Shown piece after piece: positions 43,270 to 52,059 of a DNA stretch of 64,000 nucleotides (the stretch's first letter is position 1; every line of letters starts with the position of its first letter). Below the pieces are notes generated by a model. The model made no database searches. It was not told the DNA's origin and saw only the letters and a list, made by a program, of their open reading frames with translations. A program made the position numbers and the translations under genes. Source of the stretch: VRUE01 sp963780815 (GTDB lineage: Bacteria; Actinomycetota; Thermoleophilia; Solirubrobacterales; 70-9); assembly GCA_963780815.1 (NCBI GenBank), contig CAWADG010000004.1, forward strand, positions 186,001 through 250,000. Direction: 5' to 3'.

Positions 43270-45129
43270 TTAGGCGGCTGAGGACTCTTCCCAGGCGCCG
43301 TAAAGGCGGGCGTAGGCGCCGCCGGACGCGATCAGCTCGTCGTGGGTGCCCGCCTCGGCGATCCGGCCGCCGTCGAGGACGACGATCTTGCCGGCGCGGC
43401 GGATCGTCGAGAGCCGGTGCGCGATCACGATCGCCGTGCGGCCGGCGAGCAGCCGCTCGAGACCGCGCTCGATCGTCTTCTCGGTGCGGACGTCGACGTT
43501 CGAGGTCGCCTCGTCGAGGATCAGGATCCGCGGCTCGGCCAACAGCGCCCGGGCGAAGGCGACGAGTTGGCGTTGCCCGGCCGAGAGGTGGGCGCCGCGC
43601 TCGCCGACCTCGGTCTCGATCCCCTCGGGCAACGCATCGATGAACGCCGACGCGCCGACCGCCGCCGCTGCCTGCTCGATCTCCTCGAGGGCCGCGTCGG
43701 GCCGGCCGAAGGCGATGTTTTCGCGGACGCTCCCCGAGAACAGATAGCCCTCCTGCGGAACGATCCCGAGCTGCCGCCTGAGGGCCTGTTGGCGCAGCCC
43801 GCGAAGGTCGTGGCCATCGACGAGGACGCTGCCGCGCTGGGGGTCATAGAAGCGGGCGACGAGCTTGGCCAGGGTCGACTTGCCGGCGCCGGTCGCACCG
43901 ACGAGGGCGAGCGTCTGCCCGGGGGGCACGTGCAGGTCGACGTCCTCGACCGCCCAGGCATGAGCCGGTAGATCCTCCGCTCTCGCTCCCTCGCGCTCAT
44001 CATCACCGGCGATCTCGCTCGGTCGCTTCCGCGTCCGGTCTGCCGGGTCATCCTTGTAGCTGAACCAGACGTGGGAGAGGTCGATTTCGCCTCGCAGCGG
44101 GCCGGGGTCGATCGCGTCGGGGGCGTCAACCATGTCGGGCTTGGTGTCGAGCAGCTCGAAGACCTTGTCGAGCGCCGCCATCCCCTGCTGATAGGTCGTG
44201 TAGAGCTGGGAGAGCTGCTGGATCGGTTCGAAGAAGACCTGGAGGTAGCCGATGAAGGCGACGATGACCCCGATCTGGATCGCGTTGTCGATCGCCTGGG
44301 AGCCGCCGTAGAGGATGATCGCCGCCGTCGCCGCCGCCGAGAGGAGCTCGACGGCCGGGAAGTAGGTGGCGTTGAGGTAGACGGTCCTCATGTTCGCTTC
44401 GCGGTTGGCCTCGTTGAGGGCGTCCATCTCGGCCGCGTGACGCGGCTCCTGGCCGAAGCTGCGGACGATCCGCACCCCGCTCAGCGTCTCCTGCAGGTAG
44501 GCGGTGACGGCGGCGATCCGCTCCCGCGTCAGGCGGTAGGCGCCGTGCGAGGCAATCCGGAAGATGAGGCTGGCGACCAGCAGCAGCGGGAAGGTGAGGA
44601 ACGTGACCAGCGCCAGCCTGAGGTCGAGGAGGAGCAGGATCACGACGACGCCGATCAACGTCATCAGGCTCGAGAGGAGCGTTACGACGCCGGTGGTGAC
44701 GAGTTGGTTGAGCGCTTCGATGTCGTTCGTCATGCGGCTGATCAGGACCCCCGGGCTGTTGCGGGTGAAGAACCCGATCGACATCGATTGCAGGTGGGAG
44801 AAGATCCGTTCGCGGAGGTCCTGCAGGGCGCGGGTGCCGACCCACCCGACGAGGTAGGTCTGGACATAGGTGGCGACCGCGAAGACGATGGCGACGCCGA
44901 GGAAGGCGAGGACGATCACGGTCAGGGCGCCGGTGTCGCCGGTGACGATCGCGGAGTCGATCGCGCGGCCGGCGAGGTAGGGAGGGGCGAGCCCGGCAGC
45001 GGTCGCGGCGACGATCGCGACGGCGGTCAGGGCGACGCGGCCCCGGTAGGGTCGGAGCAGGCCCATCGTCCAGCGCAGCTTGCGGCCACGCTGGTCGTCG
45101 CCGCGGATCGTCCGCCACAGTTTCCTCAT
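43270..45129 (-). CDS. ABC exporter half-transporter with catalytic NBD and repeat-derived linker insert
   Basis: A 619-residue fused membrane-plus-ATPase protein. Six membrane helices (to about 330) precede an NBD with Walker A GATGAGKSTL, signature LSAGQRQL, Walker B ILILDEATSNVD with the catalytic Glu, and H-loop IAHRLS. The partner at 45194 has a degenerate Walker B, so the two should form a heterodimer. Between FSYKDD and AWAVEDVDLHV, normally a short loop before Walker A, some 25 extra residues (for example RTRKRPSEIAGDDEREGARA) come from a repeat-family element. Substrate unknown. Confidence 0.9.
   Translation of the reverse strand: MRKLWRTIRGDDQRGRKLRWTMGLLRPYRGRVALTAVAIVAATAAGLAPPYLAGRAIDSAIVTGDTGALTVIVLAFLGVAIVFAVATYVQTYLVGWVGTRALQDLRERIFSHLQSMSIGFFTRNSPGVLISRMTNDIEALNQLVTTGVVTLLSSLMTLIGVVVILLLLDLRLALVTFLTFPLLLVASLIFRIASHGAYRLTRERIAAVTAYLQETLSGVRIVRSFGQEPRHAAEMDALNEANREANMRTVYLNATYFPAVELLSAAATAAIILYGGSQAIDNAIQIGVIVAFIGYLQVFFEPIQQLSQLYTTYQQGMAALDKVFELLDTKPDMVDAPDAIDPGPLRGEIDLSHVWFSYKDDPADRTRKRPSEIAGDDEREGARAEDLPAHAWAVEDVDLHVPPGQTLALVGATGAGKSTLAKLVARFYDPQRGSVLVDGHDLRGLRQQALRRQLGIVPQEGYLFSGSVRENIAFGRPDAALEEIEQAAAAVGASAFIDALPEGIETEVGERGAHLSAGQRQLVAFARALLAEPRILILDEATSNVDVRTEKTIERGLERLLAGRTAIVIAHRLSTIRRAGKIVVLDGGRIAEAGTHDELIASGGAYARLYGAWEESSAA
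43974..44038 (-). repeat. Interspersed GC-rich element, copy C, inside an ABC exporter gene
   Basis: Read on the minus strand: ccggacgcgg, then gcgagatcgccggtgatgat and gcgagggagcgagagcgg. This aligns with 26127-26190 (copy B) over about 60 bp with only scattered changes. It is translated in frame as a charged insert in the NBD of the exporter. Confidence 0.7.
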
Positions 45130-45197
45130 AGGAGAACCTCGCGCTTCGGTCGCGGCGCGAAGAAGCAGATTGCGACGCTTGCTCGCTCCGCGCTCAT
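45126..45197 (-). CDS. Translationally coupled mini-ORF (repeat-family member) between two ABC genes
   Basis: A 72-nt frame (23 residues, beginning MSAERASV and containing FAPRPKRE). Its ATG (45197-45195) overlaps the upstream exporter's TGA and its TGA (45128-45126) overlaps the downstream exporter's ATG. Length, both ATGA junctions and sequence match the panD-panB mini-ORF: 58 of 72 bases and 15 of 23 residues are the same. Ribosomes could run from one half-transporter gene through the mini-ORF to the other. Peptide function unknown. Confidence 0.55.
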   Translation of the reverse strand: MSAERASVAICFFAPRPKREVLL

Positions 45198-46996
45198 AGC
45201 TTGGCCAGCTCCTCGCGGTGCTCGAGGTCGCGTTGCAGGAAGACGGAGTCGGCGAGGCCGTGCTCGGCGATCTCGCGGTAGAAGCTGCAGCCCTCGAGCA
45301 GCTGCTCGTGGGTCCCGCGGTCGACGATTCTTCCGGCGTCCATGACGACGACCTCGTCGGCGAGCGAGACCGTCGAGAGCCGGTGGGCGATGACGAACGT
45401 CGTCCGGCCCGCCATCACCTCGGCCAGGCCCTCCCTGATCGCGGCCTCGGTCGTCGCGTCGACCGACGACGTCGCGTCGTCGAGGATCAGGATCCTGGGG
45501 TCGGCGAGCAGGGCGCGGGCGATCGCGACGCGCTGTCGCTGCCCTCCGGAGAGGGTGAGGCCGCGCTCGCCGACGATCGTGTCGTAGCCGGCCGGGAGGT
45601 CCTGGATGAAGCCGTCGGCCTGCGCGCGGCGCGCCGCCGACTCGACATCCTCGCGCGTCGCGTCGTGCTGCGCGTAGGCGATGTTGTCGGCGACGCTGGC
45701 CGAGAACAGAAAGCTTTCGTCGCTGACGAAGGCGACCTCGGAGCGAAGCGATCTGAGCTCGACCGCACGGACGTCGGTCCCGTCGACGAGAACAGTCCCC
45801 TCGCTGGCGTCGTAGAGGCGGGCGATCAGCGCGACCAGGCTCGTCTTGCCCGACCCCGAGGGTCCGACCAGCGCCACCGTGCGCCCCGCGGGCACCTTCA
45901 GCTCAATCTCCGAGAGGGCATCGGGGTGGTCGTCGGACGACCGCTCGGACCCGTAGCGGAGCGAGACGTCGCGCAGCTCGACCCCACCGTCGCCTGCTGG
46001 AAGCGGCGGCGCGTCGGGAGGGCTCTCGATCTGGGGCTCGCGGTCGAGGATTTCGAACAGTCGGTTGCCGGAGGCGATCGCCCGCTGGGCCATACCCATC
46101 GCCATCCCGAGCATCCGCATCGGGCCGGCGAGCATCGCGAGGTAGGTGTAGAAGGCGGTGAAGCCGCCGAGGCTGAGGCTGCCGGAGATCACCTGGCGAC
46201 CGCCGATCAGCAGCACCAGGGCGATTCCGAGCTGGGGCAGGAATCCGAGCAGCGGCGAGAAGAAGGCCTGCAGCCGGGTCGAGTAGATGCTCTGGTCGAA
46301 GACCCGGGCGACGGCGCGGCGGAAGCGGATCAGCTGGTGCTCCTCGCGGGCGAAGGCCTTCACGATCCGGATCCCGGAGACGTTCTCCTCGGCCTCGGCG
46401 GTCAGCTCGGCGATGCGCTGCTGAACCTCCTGGACGGCTGGCCGCGAGACCCGGTTGTAGCGGGAGGCGGTGTAGACGACCAGCGGGGTCGGCGCCAGGG
46501 CGATCAGCGCCAACCACGGGTCGAGCACGAACATCACCGCGCTGGCGAGGATGATCGTGAGGATGTTCTGGGTGATGAAGATCAGGCCGTAGCCGAGGAA
46601 GAAGCGGATCGCCTGGAGGTCGACCGTCGCCCGCGACATCAGCTGCCCGGTCTGCTGGGAGTCGAAGAAGCCGAGCTCGAGCCTCTGCAGGTGGGCGTAG
46701 AAGCGCTGCCGTAGATCGAATTCGACCGCAAGCGAGACCCGCCCGGCGACGACGCGCCGGACCAGGGTCAGGCCGATGCGGAGGATGCCGGCGGCGGTGA
46801 TCGCGATCGCGAGAGGGAGGAGGTCGGGCTTGTGCCCTTCCTCGATCGCGTTGATCGCCTTGCCGATCAGGTAGGGGATCAGGACCGTCATCCCCATCGC
46901 CGCCCAGGCGAAAGCGAGCGAACCCCAGAGTTCGCGGCGGTATGGGCGCAGAAAGCCCATCAGACGGCGATAGGTCCGCACAAACCCACTATACAA
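45194..46996 (-). CDS. ABC exporter half-transporter with degenerate ATPase site
   Basis: A 600-residue membrane-plus-NBD protein, first gene of the exporter pair. Walker A GPSGSGKTSL, signature LSGGQRQRVAIARAL and H-loop IAHRLS are intact, but Walker B reads ILILDDATSSVD with Asp for the catalytic Glu, as in the non-catalytic halves of heterodimeric exporters (BmrC, TM287). With LSAGQ in the partner this makes one degenerate and one consensus site. Start given is TTG 46996; GTG 46981, six bases after a TATAGT, could be a leaderless start. Confidence 0.9.
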   Translation of the reverse strand: MYSGFVRTYRRLMGFLRPYRRELWGSLAFAWAAMGMTVLIPYLIGKAINAIEEGHKPDLLPLAIAITAAGILRIGLTLVRRVVAGRVSLAVEFDLRQRFYAHLQRLELGFFDSQQTGQLMSRATVDLQAIRFFLGYGLIFITQNILTIILASAVMFVLDPWLALIALAPTPLVVYTASRYNRVSRPAVQEVQQRIAELTAEAEENVSGIRIVKAFAREEHQLIRFRRAVARVFDQSIYSTRLQAFFSPLLGFLPQLGIALVLLIGGRQVISGSLSLGGFTAFYTYLAMLAGPMRMLGMAMGMAQRAIASGNRLFEILDREPQIESPPDAPPLPAGDGGVELRDVSLRYGSERSSDDHPDALSEIELKVPAGRTVALVGPSGSGKTSLVALIARLYDASEGTVLVDGTDVRAVELRSLRSEVAFVSDESFLFSASVADNIAYAQHDATREDVESAARRAQADGFIQDLPAGYDTIVGERGLTLSGGQRQRVAIARALLADPRILILDDATSSVDATTEAAIREGLAEVMAGRTTFVIAHRLSTVSLADEVVVMDAGRIVDRGTHEQLLEGCSFYREIAEHGLADSVFLQRDLEHREELAKL

Positions 46997-47025
46997 AGTG
47001 AAGTAGGAGCCCCCGGGGCGGACTC

Positions 47026-47655
47026 CTATTCGATCAGGCCCTGGGCCTTGGCGCTGGAGATCTTCCCCTTCGGGCAGGGTTTGGGGCCGGGGCTGCCGGG
47101 TCGCGGCAGGATCTGGAAGTTGGTGACGTCGTGGTAGGGCGTGGTCGCGCCGTTGTTCTCGGCGAGGGTGACGACCAGCCGGTAGAGGCCGGGGCGGAGG
47201 TTGTGGTAGTAGATCTCCGGCCGGGTGGCGGGGGAGTAGCTGCCGGTCGAGCCGATCCGGGAGGCGAGGATGCCGTTCGGGCCGGAATAGGGGGGGAAGT
47301 CGAATGAGGCTCCGACCAGCCGGCCGCGGCCGATTGGGCTTTCCTCGGCAATCTGCAGTTTGGCGGGGACGACGCAGTCTGGGACGCGATTGAGGCTGAA
47401 GCGGAGATTGCCCATGCCGAGTTCGGGATCGTTGCCGAAATGGCGCGGGGCGAGCTCGAAGTTCTGCACCTTCGCCTTGACGACCACCGCCCTGCTGGTC
47501 TGGACGGCGCCGTTGCGAGGGGAGATGATTTCGACAGTGGGCAGGAACGGGCTCGGCGGGGAGGCCGGCGGTTCGTCGCCGGCGAGCGCCCCGGCCACCC
47601 CGCAGCCGATCACGGCGGCCGCGACGGCCGCGATTGTCAGGACTCTGCCCCGCAT
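47026..47655 (-). CDS. Exported protein of unknown function with beta-rich domain
   Basis: A 209-residue protein with a signal peptide or anchor (LTIAAVAAAVIGCGVAGALAG; the Cys might be lipidated) followed by a Pro-rich linker and a beta-sandwich-like domain: TVEIISPRNGAVQTSRAVVVKAKVQNFEL, then FSLNRVPDC and YYHNLRPGLYRLVVTLAENNG. It resembles extracellular Ig-like or DUF4399-type domains. ATG 47655 is chosen because it places the signal sequence at the N terminus; the frame stays open far upstream across the GtrA gene. Divergent from GtrA with a 45-bp gap. Confidence 0.7.
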   Translation of the reverse strand: MRGRVLTIAAVAAAVIGCGVAGALAGDEPPASPPSPFLPTVEIISPRNGAVQTSRAVVVKAKVQNFELAPRHFGNDPELGMGNLRFSLNRVPDCVVPAKLQIAEESPIGRGRLVGASFDFPPYSGPNGILASRIGSTGSYSPATRPEIYYHNLRPGLYRLVVTLAENNGATTPYHDVTNFQILPRPGSPGPKPCPKGKISSAKAQGLIE

Positions 47656-47700
47656 CCGGCGCAGAACTTTACGCCTAGCTGGTACATAGTCTTGCCTGCG

Positions 47701-48132
47701 ATGGGATCTTCGACGGAGTTCGCATACCGGATCGGGGCCGCCGCACGCCGCCCGGCGAACTGGTTGCAGCTGCTCAAATTCGGCATCGTCGGCGGCTCGG
47801 GGTACCTGGTCAACCTCGCGATCTTCGCGCTGCTGACGGGCGGGTTCGGCCTCCACTACGCCGCCGCCGCCGTCGCCTCCTTCTGCATCGCGGTGACGAA
47901 CAACTTCCTCATCAACCGCCACTGGACCTTCGACGCCCGAGACGGGCACGCCGGGTTTCAGGCGGCGCGCTTCTTCACCGTGAGCATCGCCGCGCTGCTG
48001 ATCAACCTCGCGGTCCTCGAGGCACTCGTCTCCGGCACCTCGCTGAGCGAGATCGCCTCGCAGGCGATCGCGGTCGCTGTCGCGATGCCATTCAACTTCA
48101 TCGGCAACAAGCTCTGGACGTTCGCCCAGTGA
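47701..48132 (+). CDS. GtrA-like flippase-family membrane protein
   Basis: A 143-residue protein with four membrane helices and the GtrA pattern: LLKFGIVGGSGYLVNLAIFALLT, ASFCIAVTNNFLINRHWTFD and AMPFNFIGNKLWTF. GtrA proteins are thought to help move polyprenyl-linked sugars across the membrane for cell-wall glycosylation. ATG 47701. It converges on the lipoprotein gene at 48142. Confidence 0.88.
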   Translation: MGSSTEFAYRIGAAARRPANWLQLLKFGIVGGSGYLVNLAIFALLTGGFGLHYAAAAVASFCIAVTNNFLINRHWTFDARDGHAGFQAARFFTVSIAALLINLAVLEALVSGTSLSEIASQAIAVAVAMPFNFIGNKLWTFAQ

Positions 48133-48141
48133 GCTTCGAGC

Positions 48142-48606
48142 CTACTGTTCGATTTCGTAGGTGAAGTCGTACTCGGTTTCTTCGGGATTGCGGGCGTGGA
48201 GCTGCATCTGCCCCTTGGCGTCGGAGAATTCCCCGGTACCGCCGGTGATTGCCAGAGTCGAGTCTTTTCCGCCGTCGTAGAAGGGTCCGTCGACCGTTAT
48301 CTGCCCTTCGGCGAGGGTCACCGTCCAGAAGCACTCCCAGGCTTCACCCGGAGCGGTCCGGATGCAGGCGCCGTTGTCGCTGCCTTCCTTCGTTTTGTCG
48401 GTCGCGTCGAACACCGGGTTGGCGAAGGCCAGCACGTCCCCGGCCGAGTCTTCCTCGTTGGCAGGGCCGATGTGCTGGACCGTGTCGGTTTCGGCGTGCT
48501 CGATCAGCTTGATCGTCGTCGTTTCGGAATCGCTGCCCCCGCAGCCGGCGGCGAACAGCGCCGCGGAGCAGACGAGGGCGATAGGGACGAGGCGTTGGAG
48601 CGTCAT
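48142..48606 (-). CDS. Lipoprotein with allene-oxide-cyclase/dirigent-like barrel
   Basis: A 154-residue lipoprotein (lipobox FAAGC near residue 22). The mature domain has features of the AOC-barrel fold: GDVLAFANPVFDATDKTKEGSDNGACIRT, WTVTLAEGQITVDGPFYD and TLAITGGTGEFSDAKGQMQLH. Actinobacterial relatives are exported proteins of unknown role. Glu is mostly GAA. It is divergent from the LeuRS-like gene. Confidence 0.8.
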   Translation of the reverse strand: MTLQRLVPIALVCSAALFAAGCGGSDSETTTIKLIEHAETDTVQHIGPANEEDSAGDVLAFANPVFDATDKTKEGSDNGACIRTAPGEAWECFWTVTLAEGQITVDGPFYDGGKDSTLAITGGTGEFSDAKGQMQLHARNPEETEYDFTYEIEQ

Positions 48607-48738
48607 CGGTCTCCCTTGGAAGTGGTCGGGCTAGGTACGAGTCTCGCCGCTGGGCCGGTGGCGGTCAACCGCCGGATCGGCCAACCACCTCCGAGGTGCT
48701 GGACGGATCGGTGCGACGGGCATGGCAGACTCACCGAT

Positions 48739-50940
48739 GTGACACCACCGAGACCGACATATGACCCGGCCGCGCTGGAGACGGCGCGCCAGGCCGCCTG
48801 GGTCGAGCGCGACGCGTTCGCGACCCCGACGCCCCCGGAGGGCGAGATCGGGGTCTACATCAAGCCCTCGAGCCCGTTCACCTCAGGCAACCTCCACATG
48901 GGCCACGTCCGCGACTACGCGATCGGCGACGCCTACGCGCGGTTCCGGCGCGCCCGCGGCGACGCGGTCCTGTTCGGGTTCGGCTTCGACGCGTTCGGGT
49001 TGCCGGCTGAGATGGCCGCGATCGAGCGCAGGGTGAGGCCCGCGGACTGGGTCCAGCGCTGCGGCGAGCGGATGCTCGAGCAAATTCGCCGGCTCGGGTT
49101 CTCGTTCGACCTCGAGCGTGCCTTCTACAGCTCCGACGAGGGCCAGTACCGGTGGTCCCAGTGGCTGTTCCTGACCCTGCTCGAGGCGGGCCTGGTCTAC
49201 AGCGACGACGCCACCGTCGACTGGTGCGACACCTGCCAGACGACGCTGGCCGCGCTCCAGGTCGAGGACGGCCGCTGCTGGCGCTGTCACAACCCGGTGC
49301 GGCTGATCCGCCGCCCGACCTGGTTCCTGCGGATCACGCCGTTCCTCGAGGAGAACGACGCCAACCTCGAGCGGCTCGAGAACTGGGACGAGCTCTCGCT
49401 GAAGACGCAGCGCTACATCCTCGGCCGCACCGATGGCGCCGAGCTCGACCTCGCCGGTCCCGACGGCGCCGGCCTCACCGTCTTCACCCCACACCCCGGG
49501 TCCGCGGCGGCGGCGACCTTTGTCATCCTCTCGCCGCGCCACCCCGAGGTCGAGCGCTGGACCGGGGGGGAGGGGGTTCGCGAGCAGCTCGACGAGATCC
49601 GCTCCGGAGGCTGGGAGCGGAGCGCGCGGGACGCGGCGGCGGTGCCGGTGATCGACACCGGCGCCTCGATCGAGGGGCCGGCCGGCGGCGAGCTGCCGGT
49701 CCTCGTCTCGCCGCTTGTCGATGCCCGCTACGGGCCGACCGCGGCGCTCGGGATCCCGTCCATCGACGAGGCCGATGCCGCCCTTGCCGAGCGAATCGCC
49801 CGTGTCGCCGAGGGGGCGGACGGTCGAGGGGGTGCGGTCGAGGAGCGCCCTGCGCGCCGCTACCGCGCATCCGACTTCTCGATCTCCCGCCAGCGCTACT
49901 GGGGAACGCCGATCCCGGTCGTCCACTGCGATGGCTGCGGGGTCGTCCCGGTTTCGATCGAGGACCTGCCCGTGGTGCTGCCGCGCGACGTCGAGCCGAC
50001 CGGGCAGGGCAACCCGCTGGCCGAGCGGCCCGACTTCGTCGAGGTTGCCTGCCCGCGGTGCGGAGAGCCGGCGAGGCGCGAGACAGACACCCTCGACTGC
50101 CACTTCGACGCCCTCTGGCTCTGGGTCCCGGCGGCGGTGCCGCCCGAGGCCAGGGCGGCGGAGATGTTCACCCACCCCGACCTGCGGCGCTGGCTTCCCT
50201 CGGAGCGGCTCGTCGCCGGCAACGACAGCGGCGGCTTCGTCTTCGACCAGCGGGTCGTGACCAAGGCGCTGCGGGAGATCGGGCCATTCGCGTTCATGGC
50301 CGATGGCGAGCCGTTCGCCGGCTGCCTCTTCCACGAGATGGTCGTCGCCGACGGCCGCAAGATGAGCAAGCACCTCGGCAACGTCGTCGACCCCGACGAG
50401 CTCGTCGCCGAGCACGGCGCCGACACCGTCCGGGTCGCGATCCTCTACGCCGCGGGGCCCGCCAAGGCGTTGAACTGGACCGACGGCGCGATCCGCTACG
50501 CCTCCCGCTTCCTGCGCGGGATCTGGGACTACACCCACGACGCGATCGCCGACGCGCAGGATGCGCGCGACGACCCGGAGGCGGCCGCCGACACAGCCTT
50601 CATCCGCGACCGGCTCGGGAAATGGTGCGACAACGGGCTGGCGCGGATCACCGCCGACTACGAGGATTTGCAGATGCACAAGGCGGTCCGCGACGTAGGC
50701 CGCCTTTTCGAGCGGATCCAGGACTACGAGAAGCGGATCGTGAAGCGCCGCGAGCGACTCTCGCGCGACGACTACGAGACCCTGCTCGAGGCATTGGGAC
50801 TGCTCGCCCGGGTCCTCGCGCCGCTGGCCCCGCACATCGCCGAGGAGCTGCTGCTCGCGCTCGGCGCCGAGGACTGCCCGGATCTGCTCGGCGCCTGGCC
50901 CGAGGCCCAGCTCGGCGCGCCCGCGCCCAGCGGCTCCTAG
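48739..50940 (+). CDS. Leucyl-tRNA synthetase-like class I synthetase with altered KMSKS and editing motifs
   Basis: A 733-residue class I synthetase. HIGH is HMGH in FTSGNLHMGHVRDYAIGD near residue 50; GFDAFGLPAEMAA marks the LeuRS group; zinc-like CDTC...CWRC and CDGC...CPRC knuckles are present. KMSKS reads KMSKH followed by LGNVVDPDELV. In the CP1 editing region the usual TTRPDT stretch appears as TPHPGS and the usual HDxRD segment as IPSIDEAD, so post-transfer editing may be lost. Normal bacterial LeuRS is 800-870 residues. It may be the cell's only LeuRS, or a paralogue. GTG start. Confidence 0.82.
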   Translation: MTPPRPTYDPAALETARQAAWVERDAFATPTPPEGEIGVYIKPSSPFTSGNLHMGHVRDYAIGDAYARFRRARGDAVLFGFGFDAFGLPAEMAAIERRVRPADWVQRCGERMLEQIRRLGFSFDLERAFYSSDEGQYRWSQWLFLTLLEAGLVYSDDATVDWCDTCQTTLAALQVEDGRCWRCHNPVRLIRRPTWFLRITPFLEENDANLERLENWDELSLKTQRYILGRTDGAELDLAGPDGAGLTVFTPHPGSAAAATFVILSPRHPEVERWTGGEGVREQLDEIRSGGWERSARDAAAVPVIDTGASIEGPAGGELPVLVSPLVDARYGPTAALGIPSIDEADAALAERIARVAEGADGRGGAVEERPARRYRASDFSISRQRYWGTPIPVVHCDGCGVVPVSIEDLPVVLPRDVEPTGQGNPLAERPDFVEVACPRCGEPARRETDTLDCHFDALWLWVPAAVPPEARAAEMFTHPDLRRWLPSERLVAGNDSGGFVFDQRVVTKALREIGPFAFMADGEPFAGCLFHEMVVADGRKMSKHLGNVVDPDELVAEHGADTVRVAILYAAGPAKALNWTDGAIRYASRFLRGIWDYTHDAIADAQDARDDPEAAADTAFIRDRLGKWCDNGLARITADYEDLQMHKAVRDVGRLFERIQDYEKRIVKRRERLSRDDYETLLEALGLLARVLAPLAPHIAEELLLALGAEDCPDLLGAWPEAQLGAPAPSGS

Positions 50941-50949
50941 ACTCTGCCT

Positions 50950-51228
50950 GTGGCTTCGGCCGAGGCGAAGAACCTCGAGGCGATCGCGAAGGCGATCGAC
51001 CAGCACAACGCGAACTGCCCGTACCCGGCCGCCGAGGTGCGGATGAACCCGTTCGAGGTCGAGCGCCTCGGCTGGGAGGAGATCAGGGGGCTGCCGATCG
51101 TCCCCGACCCCGAGATCGGCACCGGCCGCTTCCGGATCGTCTGCTCACGCGACCTCGACGGCGAGGGGATCGAGGAGGTCGAGGCGGTCGGCCAGGAGCT
51201 CGAGACCCTCATCCCGTCGAGCAACTGA
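50950..51228 (+). CDS. Small conserved-looking protein of unknown function
   Basis: 92 residues, soluble and acidic. The order PYPAAEVRMNPFEVERLGWEEIRGLPIVPDPEIGTGRFRIVC looks like a folded domain, and a helix closes it (EEVEAVGQELETLIP). GTG start 9 bp after the LeuRS-like gene, so cotranscribed. I do not recognise the family. Confidence 0.7.
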   Translation: MASAEAKNLEAIAKAIDQHNANCPYPAAEVRMNPFEVERLGWEEIRGLPIVPDPEIGTGRFRIVCSRDLDGEGIEEVEAVGQELETLIPSSN

Positions 51229-51237
51229 GCGCCGCTC

Positions 51238-51996
51238 TCAGACGTTCCAGAATTCGATCCCGAGTTCCGACAGCCAGCGCTGGGCCTCGACGTTGAGCTG
51301 GGTCAGTTCGCCGGTCCAGATCAGGACCCCCATCGCGATCAGGATCGCGCCGCCGAAGGCGATGATCGCCGAGTAGTGGCGCTTGACGACCGCGAATGCG
51401 GTCGTCATCCGCGAGAAGGCGAGTGCGGTAAGCAGGAACGGGATCGCGAGCCCGGCCGAGTAGACGGCGAGGAGGAAGGCGCCGCGGCCGGCGGAGTCGG
51501 AGAGCGAGGCGGCGGTGAGGATCGCGCCGAGGGTCGGGCCGATGCAGGGCGTCCAGGCGATCGCGAACGCGGCCCCGGCGACGATCGGCCCGCCCTTGCC
51601 CGCCCGCTCGAGCAGTCCCTCGACGTGCCACTCCCTGTTCAGGCGCGGGATGAACGGGGCGGCGACGAAGAGGAGGCCCATCGCGATGATCAGGATCGCC
51701 GAGACCTTCGTCAGCAGCTGTTCGTGGTCGTGGAGGAGCGAGCCGAGGCCGGTCGCCGTCAGCCCGTAGAGGACGAAGATCGCCGAGAAGCTGGCGACGA
51801 ACAGCAGGCTGGGGCCGAGGACCCGGCGCCAGCCGGCGCTCTCGAGCTCGCCGGCGGAGACGCCGGTGACCGCCGAGAGGTAGCCGGGCACGAGTGGCAG
51901 CACGCAGGGCGAGAGGAAGGAGACGATCCCCGCCGCGAGCGCGGCGAAGATACCCACCCCGGCCGCCGGGTCGCTGCTGATATCGGCGATGAACAC
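51238..51996 (-). CDS. CcdA/DsbD-type thiol-disulfide transporter
   Basis: A 252-residue membrane protein with six hydrophobic segments. The two redox cysteines sit in FLSPCVLPLVPGYLSAV near residue 31 and AIAWTPCIGPTLGAIL near 150, the CcdA hallmark. It passes electrons across the membrane to exported thiol proteins, for example in cytochrome c maturation. No cytochrome c or ResA genes lie nearby. Convergent with the small gene at 50950. Confidence 0.92.
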   Translation of the reverse strand: MFIADISSDPAAGVGIFAALAAGIVSFLSPCVLPLVPGYLSAVTGVSAGELESAGWRRVLGPSLLFVASFSAIFVLYGLTATGLGSLLHDHEQLLTKVSAILIIAMGLLFVAAPFIPRLNREWHVEGLLERAGKGGPIVAGAAFAIAWTPCIGPTLGAILTAASLSDSAGRGAFLLAVYSAGLAIPFLLTALAFSRMTTAFAVVKRHYSAIIAFGGAILIAMGVLIWTGELTQLNVEAQRWLSELGIEFWNV

Positions 51997-52059
51997 GACC
52001 TTCCAAGGGTACTGGCGACGGGTTGAACTACCCCGGGCGGATGGGGAGACTGCGGCCCC

